A DNA stretch of 64,000 bases. It comes from Antedon bifida (taxonomy: Eukaryota; Echinodermata; Crinoidea; Comatulida; Antedonidae). The notes beneath the pieces are model-generated. The model was not told the origin of the DNA. It saw only the letters and a program-made list of their open reading frames with translations, and ran no database searches. Positions 13,162-26,170 of the stretch are shown piece by piece; the stretch's first letter is position 1, and each line of letters opens with the position of its first letter. The position numbers and the translations under genes were made by a program. The DNA is taken from assembly GCA_963402885.1 (NCBI GenBank), contig OY727093.1, forward strand, positions 1,984,001 through 2,048,000. The letters are read 5' to 3'.

Positions 13162-16100
13162 ATGGACGTATCAGCTCCATTCATCGCCAACTATTGGCAG
13201 TATATTTTAACTGTATGTATTGGAATTATCATTGTTCAATTTATTCAAAGCTTCTACAAAAATTCTTCTTCAACAAATCGAAGTAGTGTCGACGATAATC
13301 GGAAGATATTTGTCGATAACGACGACGATGAAGGCTGCGTTGACGATAACGGTAACCAGAGTGTTCCAACCGATGACGATTGTGAACATATACCTTATGG
13401 TATGGTTAGGTACCCTAACGATGAAATGTTGACTAGATCTAGACATTTCTACGAAGAAATGAATAAACGGAGATCTGTACGATTTTTCTCAGATGAACCT
13501 GTGGCACTAAATGTCATTGAAAATGTTCTCCTAACGGCAGGTAAGCTAGGCCTTGAAATATTATTTGTAAAAAAATGAGTAGGCCTAAGTATATTGAGCA
13601 TTAAAATTAGTATTAAAGATGTATTTATATGTAAATAATTTTAATGTCACTAATATGTATTTACTCTGACCAAACATTGGATCGAAAAAACTGATATTTA
13701 CCTAAAAGCATGTAATTTAAGAAAAAAATAGTCAAATTGGCAGCCAGCCAATGGGTTTTTGGTTGAATGTACCCATTTATTTTGTCATTTTATAAATGAA
13801 AACACTATTTTTTCTGTGAATGAATGAATGTATGTCAAATTATCAAAATTCTAAACGTCTAGCCAAATGATAAGGGAAAGAACGTATTGTGTGTATGGCC
13901 TACCAGCAATACTACATTTTAAATAGTTTATTAATAAACCATACGGATGAAATATGGTCGGCGCTTTGGATCTGAACAATCAATACCTATATTTGGATTC
14001 ATACCGCATGTTTACGCACGCATGTGCAGGCAGCCTCTATACAGTTCATTCAATAACCAAACAGACATTGTCTTCGTTATAGATTACATCCATACATGTT
14101 TGTTTATATAATAAAAGGTAAAGGTAAAGGTATTTATATTTGTCCTCAAGCTTAACTGGAAACTGAGGAAATTCGGATTAGGCCCTCCACGGACCCACGG
14201 CAGCCAGTAATATATTATATATATATAAATTCAAAGGCAAATTACTGAAAAATGACAATGCTGTGGGTATCAGTGGCTGGATCTCAATGGAGATACAAAA
14301 AAAAAGCGAAAAGCTAAATCAAAACGATAAAGTAAAACAGCCAGAAAAGTTAGCAGAGCTTTCGGGCAACACTAGCCCTTCATCAGTGCAATACATACTT
14401 TTCTTCATAATTCACAATTACATTTACAATATTCAATAGTAGTATACAAAAAGAGGCAGTTGCTTGTCAGTTTGGTAACCATTTAAATGTACAGTATATA
14501 CATGCCAGACAACATTCATGTACAAAAAAACAACATGGGTCGCCCACGACGACCGGTCAGACAATGTTTCCATATTGAAGATATGGCAAGATAAGAGCGT
14601 TATATAGATTTATTAATATGTGTACAGGAAATATATTTTAACTTTGCAGATGATACCAATGACCTTAAGGATCTTATCTATATTATAAGTGAGAGAGTTT
14701 GTACGTTTGTTTGTTCGTTATATACAAATTAATTGTTACTGCACTTTTATGGGGTATCAAAATGACTGCAATTGTACCGGGAAGGTTCTAAACTATATTT
14801 GAACATCATCCGCCATCGTGGTTCCAAGTTAGGGGCCAAAATGTTGACAAAATGGCCCACTTTGCACCACTTTCGTTAGACAAATTTTTGTTTCTGCACG
14901 TAAAAATTACTGCAATTGTACCGGGAAGGTTTTAAACTACATTTCAAAAATTCCCCAAGTTGTGCTAGGGGTAGTAGGCTATATCAAATTGACCAGAATT
15001 GTATTTTAAAATATTTTAATTTTCCCGAATAGGGATTGGTCGTAGTGTTAAAACAAATGCTCCTCACTTCTTTTCACAGTAAAGTTTCCTTCAAAAGAAA
15101 GGTATTTTATACTCTGTATCAAAGGTTGTCCGCAAAAATAACTTAAATTTATAGATGACTACTCTATAGGCTTTCGACTACAAAAGAATCTTTTGAGAGT
15201 GGGGTTGTAGCTATGTCTTTTTAGAGGGCCCTAATGGCCTAAATGATCTATAAACTGGATAGGGCCAACCACAATAAATATGGTATTAATTAATACATTT
15301 TGTATAATTATATAGGAACCGCCCCTAGCGGAGCTCACACAGAACCATGGTTTTTTGCCGTAGTCTCAAATCCAGAAGTTAAGTCCAGCATTCGAGAAAT
15401 AGTTGAGGAAGAGGAACGAATCAACTATGCGAAACGGATGGGGCAGAAGTGGCTAGATGATCTTGAAGTTATAAAAACAACATGGAGAAAGCCATATATA
15501 GAAACCGCACCTTACGTCATCGTGGTTTTCAAACAGGTGAGTAGTTCTTATCCGTCATCTCGAACGCGTTTGCGTCGTCCTCAGTTGGTACCAAACGCGT
15601 TACGAAAACACGTTTACCTGCTCTAAACTCATATAGCACAAACGAGTATTATTACCTGATTTACACCATAAACGTATTTTTATTCTTCATTGACCATAGG
15701 CTCTATTTGATGTCATCGCATGCAAAAATAAATAATATACCATTGTATCTTTAGGTTTACGGTTTAAAGAAAGACGGTACACGGATTGTCCACTATTACA
15801 ATGAAATGAGCTCGTCTATTTGCGTTGGATTCCTTCTTGCTGCGTTACAGGTAATGTAGAAACAGTTCACTCCGCCGGTATTTGCAGATTCCGGTTTCGT
15901 CTTCCCGCCAACCAACTAGATGTTGGGCAGTCAATTTACAAGTCTCTGACACTAGGCCTACTTTCTGTTATAAATTAGATATACTAATTCAAAACAATAA
16001 TGAAATAAACATGTCTCATTTTCTTCCAGAATGCAGGACTTGCAACGGTAACCTCAACTCCAATGAACTCAGGCCCACGCCTCCGTCAACTACTAGGTCG

Positions 16101-16212
16101 ACCCGTCAACGAGAAGGCAATATTGTTACTACCCGTCGGCTTTCCTTCTAGCGACGCTACTGTACCGAATTTTCACCGAAAACCACTGGAAGAACTCATG
16201 GTCACTATCTAG
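13162..16212 (+). CDS. IYD: Iodotyrosine deiodinase (nitroreductase family)
   Basis: Four exons: 13162-13540, 15316-15536, 15755-15850 and 16030-16212. All have GT-AG borders and keep frame, giving 292 aa against about 289 in mammals. The enzyme is an FMN- and NADPH-dependent membrane protein that removes iodide from mono- and di-iodotyrosine for salvage. An N-terminal membrane anchor spans residues about 11-31, followed by an acidic, Asp-rich linker (about 44-75). The nitroreductase domain follows with RRSVR (103-107, flavin phosphate binding), [12 protein letters not shown] (127-138), the substrate-lid signature [13 protein letters not shown] (157-169), [21 protein letters not shown] and the C-terminal LLPVGFP. 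The lid Glu and Tyr that grip iodotyrosine in characterised enzymes are present. The start is the first ATG before the anchor. The gene lies about 1.3 kb upstream of AKIP1 on the same strand, with no evident functional link. Confidence 0.95.
13541..15315 (+). other. Intron 1 of the deiodinase gene, repeat-bearing
   Basis: A 1.8-kb intron. About 14110-14590 is repeat-like: GGTAAAGGTAAAGGTATTTA, then AGCTTTCGGGCAACACTAGC near 14360, a word typical of dispersed retroelement tails. About 14677-14970 carries two copies of GCAATTGTACCGGGAAGGTT some 150 bp apart. The rest is plain AT-rich sequence. Confidence 0.5.
14677..14970 (+). mobile_element. Possible non-autonomous Helitron fragment
   Basis: Starts TCTATATTATAAGTGAGAGA followed by GTTTGTACGTTTGTTTG, a style common at animal Helitron 5' ends. 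No clear 3' hairpin with a CTAG-type end was found, so this is a weak call. Confidence 0.25.
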
Positions 16213-17530
16213 TGGGTGCGCCTGGAAAGCAGCCGTCTTTTAAAAACGCGTCGCATCGCGTCATTGATCGAATACGCGAGACAAGAACGAGTTCAGAATA
16301 ATCTATTTATTAATCGATAATATATATATTATTCGATTGGTTAATTCAGATTCAGATTCGATTTATTAAGTCATTCATACATAGTATAATGATAATTGTT
16401 TTCTTGGCAGAAAAACACAAGCAAAACAATACATACATAATATTTACATTCCTGATCAACTTGGAACTAACAACAACAACAACTGATAAATTCATTGTTT
16501 GTTGATTCAGTTTTAAGATTTAATTTTTAATATTAACAATTAATGTTCACGATATCCATACTGTATAACAAATGGTACGGTGTATGCGAGTCGTACCAAT
16601 TCATTTGTTGTCTATTAATAAGTATTTTAAATGATTAAAACAATGCCTATGTACTTGTTGTTTGGATTCGCTTTGTATTTTAGATAATTTTAGGTTTACA
16701 AAAAACATTGTTAGGCCTCCTGCTAATTAGTGATGCACCGTACGTGCATTTGGTTCTTTATTATGTAATATTTCCAAAATAATGTAGATTTTAACTTGTT
16801 TTGAAATATGATTTCTTAAAATCTTCACATGCGTATAGATATACAGTCTGTGTGTCTACAAGTCGAAATAGATCATGTAGGACTTTTTCACTGTATTGTA
16901 GACAAAATACCATCCAAGATGCTTAAGTGAAAACTACATTTTTTTTTGGAAGTAACTTTTTTAGAGGGCGCTATTTAGATTAGGATTTGGGTAATTTGTT
17001 GCGTTGCGACGAGAAAAGATGCATTCGCGCGTAATCACGCGGGGTGCTTGTTGAAAGGAACGTCATTTTTGGTTGGAAGAGTGTGTTTACGTTCAAGAAA
17101 GACGACAGATCATACATTTTGTGTTGAAACTTTTATCGTAAGACTAATAAAGTGTAAGAATGATCAAACTAGGGCCTTCCCTACAACTAAAAATACAGCT
17201 AGGCCCTAGCCTAGACCTCTCTCTACTATAGGCAGGATAGGCATGTCCTCCGTCCTACTAAAAAGCACGGCCGGAGTGCCCGACCGAGCCGAGGTACTGA
17301 AAGAAGCGCCCGAGTAGGCAGGCCTAGGCTAGGAATGAACAGTTATATATAGGCCCTAGGCCTATATATATCTTTAAAATAATTATGCTTAATTAATGCT
17401 TTGTGGTAACGAATTTCTCTGACGTTAGCCTCGAACGTTATTTAATATTTGAATGTTTTCATTAACTTTTTAAGATGATTTTCATAAATTTTATTTTTCG
17501 ACTTTTTTCCAGTTAGTGTGGTATTCTGTC
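16213..17530. other. Spacer between deiodinase and AKIP1 genes, including AKIP1 promoter side
   Basis: 16213-16900 is AT-rich 3' UTR or spacer. 16960-17160 contains CpG-bearing sequence and a possible donor (TTTATCGTAAGA, about 17131), and an acceptor-like TTTTTTCCAG sits near 17512. AKIP1 may therefore have a non-coding first exon. 17180-17340 is a CTAGGCC-rich low-complexity patch. Confidence 0.4.
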
Positions 17531-19600
17531 ATGCCTGAGGATACAGAGGTAGGCATCTAGAATAACTTGTTTTTAATGTCATAAAGGCAGTATTATTAAT
17601 AAATATTAATTAATTAGCCTCTCTAAAATAGGCCCCTGGGCCCTGCCTATTTAATATACTGAACTTTATTTTTCAAAATGTTTATATACTTTTTTAGAAT
17701 AGTTGGATGTCATGTACATTGTGCAGGGCTGGTAGGCAGGGGAGTAGCGTTCTCAACAGAGCTCAACAACGACGTGTAGAGTGGCCAGCGCAGGTGGAGC
17801 ACACAAGGCCTGATATTCAGGTATGCATGAGTTGTCTCTGTGCTGCAGTATATTATGATTATGTACTTTAGATTAAAACAGACTTGAGGATTTTAAAACA
17901 AGGAACATACCTACCTGCTGAAATACAGGCCAGACTATTGTGATCGGCACTCTTGTGTAAAATGAATAAAACTCATAAATGTTTAACCCAGCTACCTGAA
18001 AAATTGTGATTAGCGATAGCCATAACTGTTAATCAACCAGAATTTGTATGCATTTTTTAATGTACCATTTAAATGCATAGCAATATATGGTGGTGGTGGT
18101 GGTACTGTATTGTGTTGTATAATTTGGCTATACTATTGTACACTGGAAGATATTCCCTGATCTGATCAATACCATATACTAGTGTTTTGCTACATGCTAA
18201 CTATCCTCTGTCTAAATTTTGTCTGTACAGGATCCGCTGGTGTATACATCGTTAGACGAGGCGTTTAGCAGTATGTTACAGTTCATGTCAACGTCAACAA
18301 GGCAGTGCAAGGTATAACTATGCTTTGATACATTTATTTCCCAAATATACACATTACAGCACTTATTATGTCAAATTATTGAGACCCAACAAAGTGTCCC
18401 CTTAATAGGGCTGTTCCCTGAATAGACGTTGACCACAGTGTTGAAATGTATATTTTGCTTTGTTCGTTTCATGAGAAAATGTCCCCTTAACGGAGTGTCC
18501 CAAAGAAGGGGTTCTAATGTAGATTATATTATTACGTTTATTGTTAAAAATTTGATTTTATATTCATAATATCATGAGTAATTACTCCTTGCCTCCTTAT
18601 TTCACATAAGTTAAACTAAAGCTCTGTCTACACTATCAAAATTATTTGACAAAAAGTGTGATGTGCCCAAATATAGTAGTGATATGCTTAAATATGGTAG
18701 TGATATGACATCATGTCTATATATGGACACATCACATTTTTCTTGTCACATAAAGTTTGATAGTGTAGACAGAGCTTTAAGAGATAAACAAGACTGGTGA
18801 CTAATATTAATTTCAATTCATAGACTGGTTTCTTAAACATTTTACTTTAGTATAAAAAAAATAATCTGTGTTTTTTTTTCCTTGACAGAGATTTTATAGA
18901 TGCGTCCCGTCAGCAAGCAAGACAACCCATGATCAGAGTCATTGCCGCCGTTTCCACTCCCACCGAATTGTTCCAATTCAGAAAACAAATCCGGTATGTA
19001 ACTTATTATTCATGTCAACAAATTAATTTAGAAATATCTTTTTAACAAACCAATCGGAATGAAAAAAGAAAAATGAAACTGTCATGGTAACTTTTACCAT
19101 CTTAAGTAAAAAGAAATTTCTAAATTCATTTTAGTATTACAAACAAGAGGACCATATTTTGTAATCGCATATTAATTGTTTATTTTAACTTACACATATG
19201 CCTGGTGTGGTCTCTATCCAAATACATAGATGTGTTTACTTACACATATGCCTGGTGTGGTCTCTATCCAAATACATAGATGTGTTTGCTGTCACATTTC
19301 AGGTCTTCCAAAATTAATTAGACCACAACAGGTAGAAAGGCATATTCCAACTGAAATTAAATTTTATAAAATATGATAAAACAGCAACAAAAAATACACC
19401 CCCAAATTTGTTCCTAGCTGTGTGCAAACCTTTGACAAAGATTCCATTTATTTCAGCTTCACAAAACAGAAGATGTCCATGTGGTGGTAGCCCCAGGAAC
19501 ATACGCTGTGACTGCGGGGACGTGGGGTAAAGATCAGCAGACGACGCACGTTGTACACGTTAATCAGGGTCAAAGCGTTGACCTTGATTTCAACATTTAG
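17531..19600 (+). CDS. AKIP1: A-kinase-interacting protein 1
   Basis: Five exons: 17531-17548, 17698-17820, 18231-18311, 18889-18993 and 19457-19600. Every exon length is a multiple of three and all borders are GT-AG, giving 156 aa. AKIP1 binds the catalytic subunit of protein kinase A and NF-kB p65 in vertebrates. Three islands match the family: RAQQRRVEWPAQVE, like the RAKRRAVDWHAL stretch of the vertebrate protein; SLDEAFSSMLQFMSTSTRQC (a full exon core); and the C-terminal APGTYAVTAGTWGKDQ then HVVHVNQGQSVDLDF. The protein is about 50 residues shorter than human AKIP1, and the middle region is compressed. The MPEDTE start exon is very short and is the least certain part. A polyadenylation signal AATAAA lies at 19753-19758. 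Confidence 0.88.
18390..18525. repeat. Dispersed repeat of the GTCCC/GGTTCTAATGTA type
   Basis: Carries AGTGTCCCCTTAATAGGG, CCTGAATAGACGTTGACC and GGGGTTCTAATGTAG. These words recur in altered form at 62060-62310. It lies in AKIP1 intron 3. Confidence 0.5.
18618..18780. mobile_element. MITE-B copy 6
   Basis: Both ends intact (AAGCTCTGTCTACACTATCA, TGATAGTGTAGACAGAGCTT), with a double inner unit. It lies within AKIP1 intron 3. Confidence 0.9.
19188..19287. repeat. Perfect 50-bp tandem duplication
   Basis: Two identical 50-bp units, 19188-19237 and 19238-19287, each beginning ACTTACACATATGCCTGG. They lie in AKIP1 intron 4, and perfect identity implies a recent event. Confidence 0.95.
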
Positions 19601-20977
19601 GAGGCATCAAAGCACATTTCTTTTCAGGGAGAAGTCTGGCTATGTATATAAATCTTAACAATTATGTTTCTCAATTTTGATATGAATTAGTTTGTATTAT
19701 AGATTATGTTTTGTAAGGTAGTATGTAATTTATTGTTTTTTAATTATGAGGTAATAAATTGTAATTTTTATAGGAATATTAATCATGATACTAGTGTAAT
19801 ATATGTATTTAGTTTGTAAAAATGTGATTCGGTTTATTTTTCCTGTAAACTAATAATATATATTAAATAATTGAATAGTATTGTTGTAAATTGTGTACAA
19901 AACCTATTGTAATATTTATTCTTCTTGGTTGAAAAGATTGATTAAAATATACATTTTAAAAGTAAGTTATTAAAAGAATAATTTTTTTTAACAAGGTACT
20001 AATTCATTCAACATTTTACATGATATAAATTTGCATCATGCGAGGAGACTTCTCTCATGTTCAAGAGGGGCTTAAGCATGTAGTGGTTTGCCTCAAATTC
20101 CACATGTTACATGAACAAGTTAATCATTTGGACTACTGTCATGTACTGTACATCACAATCAGTTATTATGCATAGCGGCATAGCCTGACCAAATGTCATA
20201 TTCTTTCAAGTATAATAACATACCTCTTTTGATCCCATTTCCAGTATAGATAGACTCTAGCGTAGCAGTAAATTACTGAATCTAGTGTCCCGTATTCCAT
20301 TCACATTCCATAATCGGTAAAATGATTTTTTAATCAGGTCTAACAAGGCCTACTACGTTATGTATTACAGCACTTTCTCTCGTCTGCAAAATTTTTAAAA
20401 AACGCGCACGTGAGAGTTTGTTTGTTTTTGTCAGAGCGCCCTCACACTAATATCAAATTATTGAAGGTGGCGGTTTTTGTAAACAAAACAGACTCTTTTC
20501 CATTTATCCGACCCTTTTCCACGTTTTCTGTCTAAGTGATAGTGGTAAAATATTTAAAAGTATAATTATCTTTATTAGGAATATATCGTAATGTTTGATT
20601 CAATAAATATAGTTAATCTGAACTATTTTAGGGTATATAACTAGGCTAGGCCCATCCACATGTGTATTTTGTTGGGCCAGCAGTCAGTGAGTTTGACCGT
20701 CGCAGTGTCGATGCTGTCTATGCTCCTGGAGCCTACTCTATAGCTAGGCCTAGGCCCATTCTACTACAGTACTTACACTAGGCTAGTACGTACGCCGAAG
20801 ACTATCCAGCCTGGCTTATGCCTATTAGCGTTTTACTAGGCCGAAACTGAGTTTGCAAATTACACTTTAATAAACATAAATTAAAAGTAAGATAAATGGG
20901 TCAACCAGAAGATCAATCATCAGATTCGCCTGCTTCTTTTTAAAATTCATTATTTTAATTTTCATTAGATTGGCAAT
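19601..20977. other. AKIP1 3' UTR and spacer, then Nup37 promoter side
   Basis: 19601 to about 19760 is AKIP1 3' UTR ending near AATAAA (19753). 20390-20530 is CpG-bearing (AACGCGCACGTGAGAG, with an E-box CACGTG) and may hold the Nup37 promoter. 20640-20850 is CTAGGCC-rich low complexity. No further gene was seen. Confidence 0.4.
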
Positions 20978-23900
20978 ATGGAACAAGAAAATTCCACCAA
21001 ACAGTTGTCAATAGACTGCAAAGAACCAGTTACGTGCGTGGAGTTCTGTCCATTTGAGGCATCGTCTCATCTCATTGCTATTGGGGGCAGTATGCGCATT
21101 CTCATCGGCACATGTGTATTTCCAGTGAGTAACGAATATTACTTCAATTCAACATATTTTAAACTAAAAAAATAGTAATTTATTATCTTTTTATACTGGA
21201 GATACTTTTTAAAATAAAAATAAATGATAATGATAATAAATTTGTAATAACTGTATAAACATCTGTATATATTTTAAATATTCAGTTATTAAATTAAACT
21301 ATGATATTTTGGTAAAATAATGGATTAAAATAATGTTAAAATGAAAACAGAAACAAATTTAGTGATTCATTTACAAAATGTATTTAGTCATAAATTATGA
21401 GCTATTTTTTATTCTTACAGGAAGAAGACAAAGATCTAGACAAATTTGAATTTCATCAAGTTAATGAATTCCATCATGGCTGTCGTGTAGATGCCCTCTC
21501 CTGGAGTCCAAGGACAAGTCTAGACTGTCTACCAAGATGTATAAGGTAAGTAGGTACTTAGTAAGTATTACATCAATTACAAACACATGTACCTCACCTG
21601 CATAATGAGACAAAAACAGGTATAATATGTGTAGTAGTTGATGCATGTTTTACATCGATGGATAAAAAATAAAACATTGTATAATATAATTGTCTAAATA
21701 ATGTCATGTTGTAATGAACCAATACAAAAATGCGTTTTATAATGTTGTCTTTTCAGTTATTCTGTGTTGTACTTACACTATTGAATTCCCTACCAATATA
21801 TATTAGACATAAATAATATTTTTCATTCATTAGGTGAAGCCTTTATTTGTACCATTGTACTGTAAAAATAGCCACCAATCTATCAATATATTTTTCAATT
21901 GATTTTCAGATTCTGTACAGCTGGGTCTGACTTCAGATTACGTTTATTTACATCTGATCTCAAAGAAGACAACACAGTTCAGGTAAAAACAAATTAATAT
22001 AACATCTTTATTTAGTTATCCAACCACTATGTTTATAAGTTTATACACTGTAAGTATTAAGATTAGTGTACCTTACATAGATTAAAGAAAGGTTTTTATA
22101 TGACAAATAACTCAGGTTTTTCATGTCACAGGTTTTTGATGGGCATACTGATTATGTAAATGAAGTTAGCATAGAACCGTTAGAGGGCGATCTGATAGCG
22201 AGTGTCTCCGATGATTACACATGTAGAACGTGGGACCAGTGCGGACAACAGAAAGCGTTATTCCCATTGAAATCTCAAGGAATGTCAGTTGCTTGGCATC
22301 CACGTGACCCAATGAAGGTTTGTTGGTTTTTTTTTATAGATAAATAGTCATTTATTGTTTGTACAATATGATACATTTCAATAAATTCATTGATAATTAT
22401 ATATATAGTAATAATTTCTGTGAACAGTGTCATTTGATATAATTATATGATTAATTAATGCACTATTAATACATATATCTATGTTTTGTTTGATTTCTCT
22501 CAGCTTATGGTGGCTGAAAAGGGTGGAATTATTCGGTTCTATGACATGAGGCTTGAGGAACCAATCATGACCCTCGATGCTGGACCTGGTATGTTGCTGT
22601 CTGCTGATTGGTCGTGGGAGGATGCTGCATGTGTTGGGGCTGTCGTTAATGGTGATTGGATGATTTGGGATACTACAGATTCAAGGTAAAAATATAATAG
22701 TTTATGAATTAAATACAGTATATGAAATCGAAAAAAAGAAGTTAATTTGTTTGTTGCTGTTTATATAATATATATGTAGAATCTTTTAAAGAAAAACCAA
22801 CTGCCAAAATACTAGGCACAATATCCAGTTGTTTTATAACAAATTTATTTGTTTACCTCTTTCAGTCAAGCTATAGAGAGCCAACGAGCACATTCCGAGA
22901 AGGCGCGTTATATACGCTGGTGTCGTAGCAGTAACAGTTTGTTTGCGACCTTGGGTCAACCTAATAATCAGATCAAGATAGTCCATTTAGATCATCATCA
23001 GGTGAATTTCTTTTGTTAAAATTTGGAAACAAAAACACATTAATGTTTGATAACAGTTCTGTAATGCTTATGCTATTGTATTTTATATTAATAAAAGTTT
23101 GCGGTTTTTACCTTTTATGTCCCAAACACAAAAACAAATGTATACAGTTGCTAGGAAACAATAGCATAGTCACTGACTTAACACATAAGTGGTTATGAAT
23201 GCTTAAAAATGAAAAAAAGTTAATTTGGTTGTATATTTATCATTTTGCAGTTTATTGTCATGGTTATTAGTATTAAAAAAATATCAACAGATTTATGTCA
23301 AAGTACTGTATGTGCTCCGGTATAATCCCACTTTGTGTCTCCTACTTCATGTCTGATTTCACAAACAGGCATATCCCTGGGTATAATCCCAGTATTGACT
23401 TTTGGTCTGGATGTAGGCCTCTCTCTAGCCAGTTCAGATGAGTTTTTACAAGAAATGCTTACCAATCATTTTTGTGTTCTAGGTGGTGGGGGGTGGATTA
23501 TAGTAGAGGATATACAGTAATTCTTTTCAATCCTTTTTTCTCCTCTATGGGTTGTTTTCATCATAACTCAATATTTTAAATTTGTATTGATGTACTATGT
23601 TTTTAGAGTAGTTGGAAAGTCACCGGAAAATGCTCTATCAAATACCTATTACTATTTGTAATCTATTAAGTTTGTCTTTTCTTAGCATCTATTAGGTTTG
23701 TCTTCTTAGCAGGTGGTTCGTAGTGCATTTCAGATTTAATTTCCTTTTCATACCTTTTTTAGAGTTTAATTCTTCAGTTATATAAAAATCAATTATCCCT
23801 TACTACTCGCGGCGTATTTATATAAAGTCACTTGCTTCATTGCCATAGGTTAGTGGTCAAATTTAAATGACCGCTGGTGTTTTCAGTCTTTGACCATTCA

Positions 23901-24181
23901 TATGTCAGTTTTGTTGGTGATAAACTATTATGATAAAGTGCTTTTAGATTTTGAATTTGCCTTTAGGTATTTTTGATTAATAATTATTTTTACGTTGCAA
24001 CAAAAAAAGGATTATTTGTTTAAAACTAATAAAACATCACTTACGTTTTATAAATGATATTTTTCAGGTACCGATCAGTTATAATCTACCGATTCAGGGA
24101 GGAATAAGCTGGCATGCGTTTCTCCCTATATGCGCCGCTGGTGGAAACAGAAAAGTTCATCTCTTCACTGCTGAACTTTGA
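20978..24181 (+). CDS. NUP37: Nucleoporin Nup37 (WD40 repeat)
   Basis: Seven exons: 20978-21124, 21421-21545, 21910-21982, 22132-22317, 22504-22685, 22866-23001 and 24068-24181. All have GT-AG borders with phases that match, giving 320 aa against about 326 in human. Nup37 is a seven-bladed WD40 propeller in the Nup107-160 (Y) complex of the nuclear pore and at kinetochores. Visible blades include CVEFCPFEASSHLIAIGG (near residue 20), RVDALSWSP, FCTAGSDFRLRLFTSD, VFDGHTDYVNEVSIEP, then SDDYTCRTWD, GGIIRFYDMR, NGDWMIWDT, RYIRWCRSSNSLFATLG and the last blade ISWHAFLPICAAGGNRKVHL. The start ATG follows a short 5' UTR. The polyadenylation signal AATAAA is at 24917-24922. The fold and order of motifs match Nup37 throughout; no break was seen. 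Confidence 0.93.
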
Positions 24182-25680
24182 CCTTTTCCCCTTCATAAGG
24201 GTGAATGACTGAATAAAAGTAGTTTGTGACACTATGATGAATTTCGCATCTCTGATGTAATTGTTAAAATTGCAAACATGATCAAACGGGGATTCCATAT
24301 AGTTAGTGTTATCTTGAATCACGACAGCGATGTTCAATTTTCTAGATGGATTAGATTGAAATAACATCTGTTGTGTAAAGTCTGATTAAATTCCTTGTTA
24401 AGTTGCATTTATTTGATTGATAACATGTTTACAACTTAAAAAACATGGAATTTGAATGTTTTTACATGAAATTAAAACAACTTTGAAATATATGTTTAAA
24501 TTCTTGTCAAACAAATGGTGTAAGTAATCCATCCAGAAAAACTGAAAGGTCATGCCTGGTGATTATTAATCTTTAAAACGTTACATTGTAAGATAATACT
24601 TTACAAAAAAAGGAAGAATTAAGTCTAAAAGTACTTATATGTAAAATTAAAATGTCACAATTCTGATATTAGTTTATTTTTATTATTGACAATAAATTAT
24701 TAATTTGTTTGTACAGTTTTTAATTTTAGCATTTGCCTTAAAATACATTTTGGAGGGTAAGCTTATCTTGGAATAATCAATTTCGCATTTTGTCTTCTTT
24801 TTTTAACATATTTTTTCAAAGAAAAAGACTTTCGTTAAACATTATGGCAATGGGTTGAATGATCAGCCTGGTCTCTTGTGTGGCATACACTCTGTAAATA
24901 TAAATATTGTTCCACAATAAATTCCTATAACCAAGTGTATTTGTATATTTCATTATTTAGCACATATCAAATTACTTCCCGTTCTTGTATCTATATCCAT
25001 TGATGATTTCCCTCGGGTAAGATGGTATGATACAAATATTAGCCCTAGCTTTTATCACAAATCCTAAGGGAACTTTGCCGTTGTGCCGCTTTTGATGCTG
25101 GTATGATGGTCCAAATCCTACTGTGATTTGAGAGAACTCCTATAACCCGTCTGAGAATTATCCCACCAAAGTCGCATCTAAAAATCCTATAAATTAATTT
25201 TTAATTGGTAAAAAAAACATTTTTTTTTTTTTTTTCTGACAGTAATTTCCATGGAATTCAATATAGAAGTATGTTGGGGTCAACTTTCGGTAATTTTTGA
25301 CCTTTGTAGGGTGTGTAACACTTTATCACACAGTAATATCAAATTTTGTATATGAACACAATCGATGGAACTGACTTTACTTTTTTATTCAAAGTTTTCA
25401 CTGTCACAAAATTAATTACAGAAAAAAACTAAAATGCTATAATATACAATAATATAATTTCAATAACAATAAGGCTATAATTTACAATTCGTTTTCTACA
25501 AGGTTTTCCGTTTCCACTTCTTATTGAACTGTAGATAATCATTGGACTTTTAATTTATACAAATTGTTTTAAACCCAAATTTGGATTATTAAAATACTCT
25601 CATACTCTTATCTCTCGAACAAATTAAAAGGTATAAAAAATACTTGATAATTGGTGATGTATCTCCACATATGACAATAG

Positions 25681-25826
25681 TTGCCCAGTATCATAGGAAA
25701 AACAGCATCTCATGTGTGTCACATGTGGTGCCAGTATCATGTAAGGTTATGGTCTACAATACTAGGCAATACATGTGAAACACATGTGATGCTGTATTGC
25801 ACAATTTTCCCATGATATTGGGGAAA
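25681..25826. repeat. Imperfect inverted repeat, possible small MITE
   Basis: The left arm reads CAGTATCATAGGAAAA...CAGCATCTCATGTGTGTCAC. The right arm, reverse-complemented, reads CAATATCATGGGAAAA...CAGCATCACATGTGTTTCAC. The arms are separated by a short centre. Confidence 0.6.
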
Positions 25827-26026
25827 TCTAGATACAGTACCGAGAATGGTTACAATTAAAAGAAATTTAAAATAAAATTGATCTAATGCATATTCATGAA
25901 AACTATTCATAAACATGCATATTCATGAGATGATTGTTCACATAGGAATATCCTGTCACACACAACGCAAAATATGCTAATTAAAATTTGAATATAGAAC
26001 TATGTATTTCAATACTTTTATTAGTA

Positions 26027-26170
26027 AACCTCTGTCTACACTATCAAACAATGTTGACAAAAAAAGTGTGAGGTTCCCAAAAATGGTAGTGATATGACAT
26101 CATCAAGTCCATATATGGGCACATCATATTTTTTTTGTCACATAAAACGTGATAGTGTAGACAGAGCTTT
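26027..26170. mobile_element. MITE-B copy 7
   Basis: Ends AAACCTCTGTCTACACTATC and GATAGTGTAGACAGAGCTTT, single inner unit. Confidence 0.9.
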
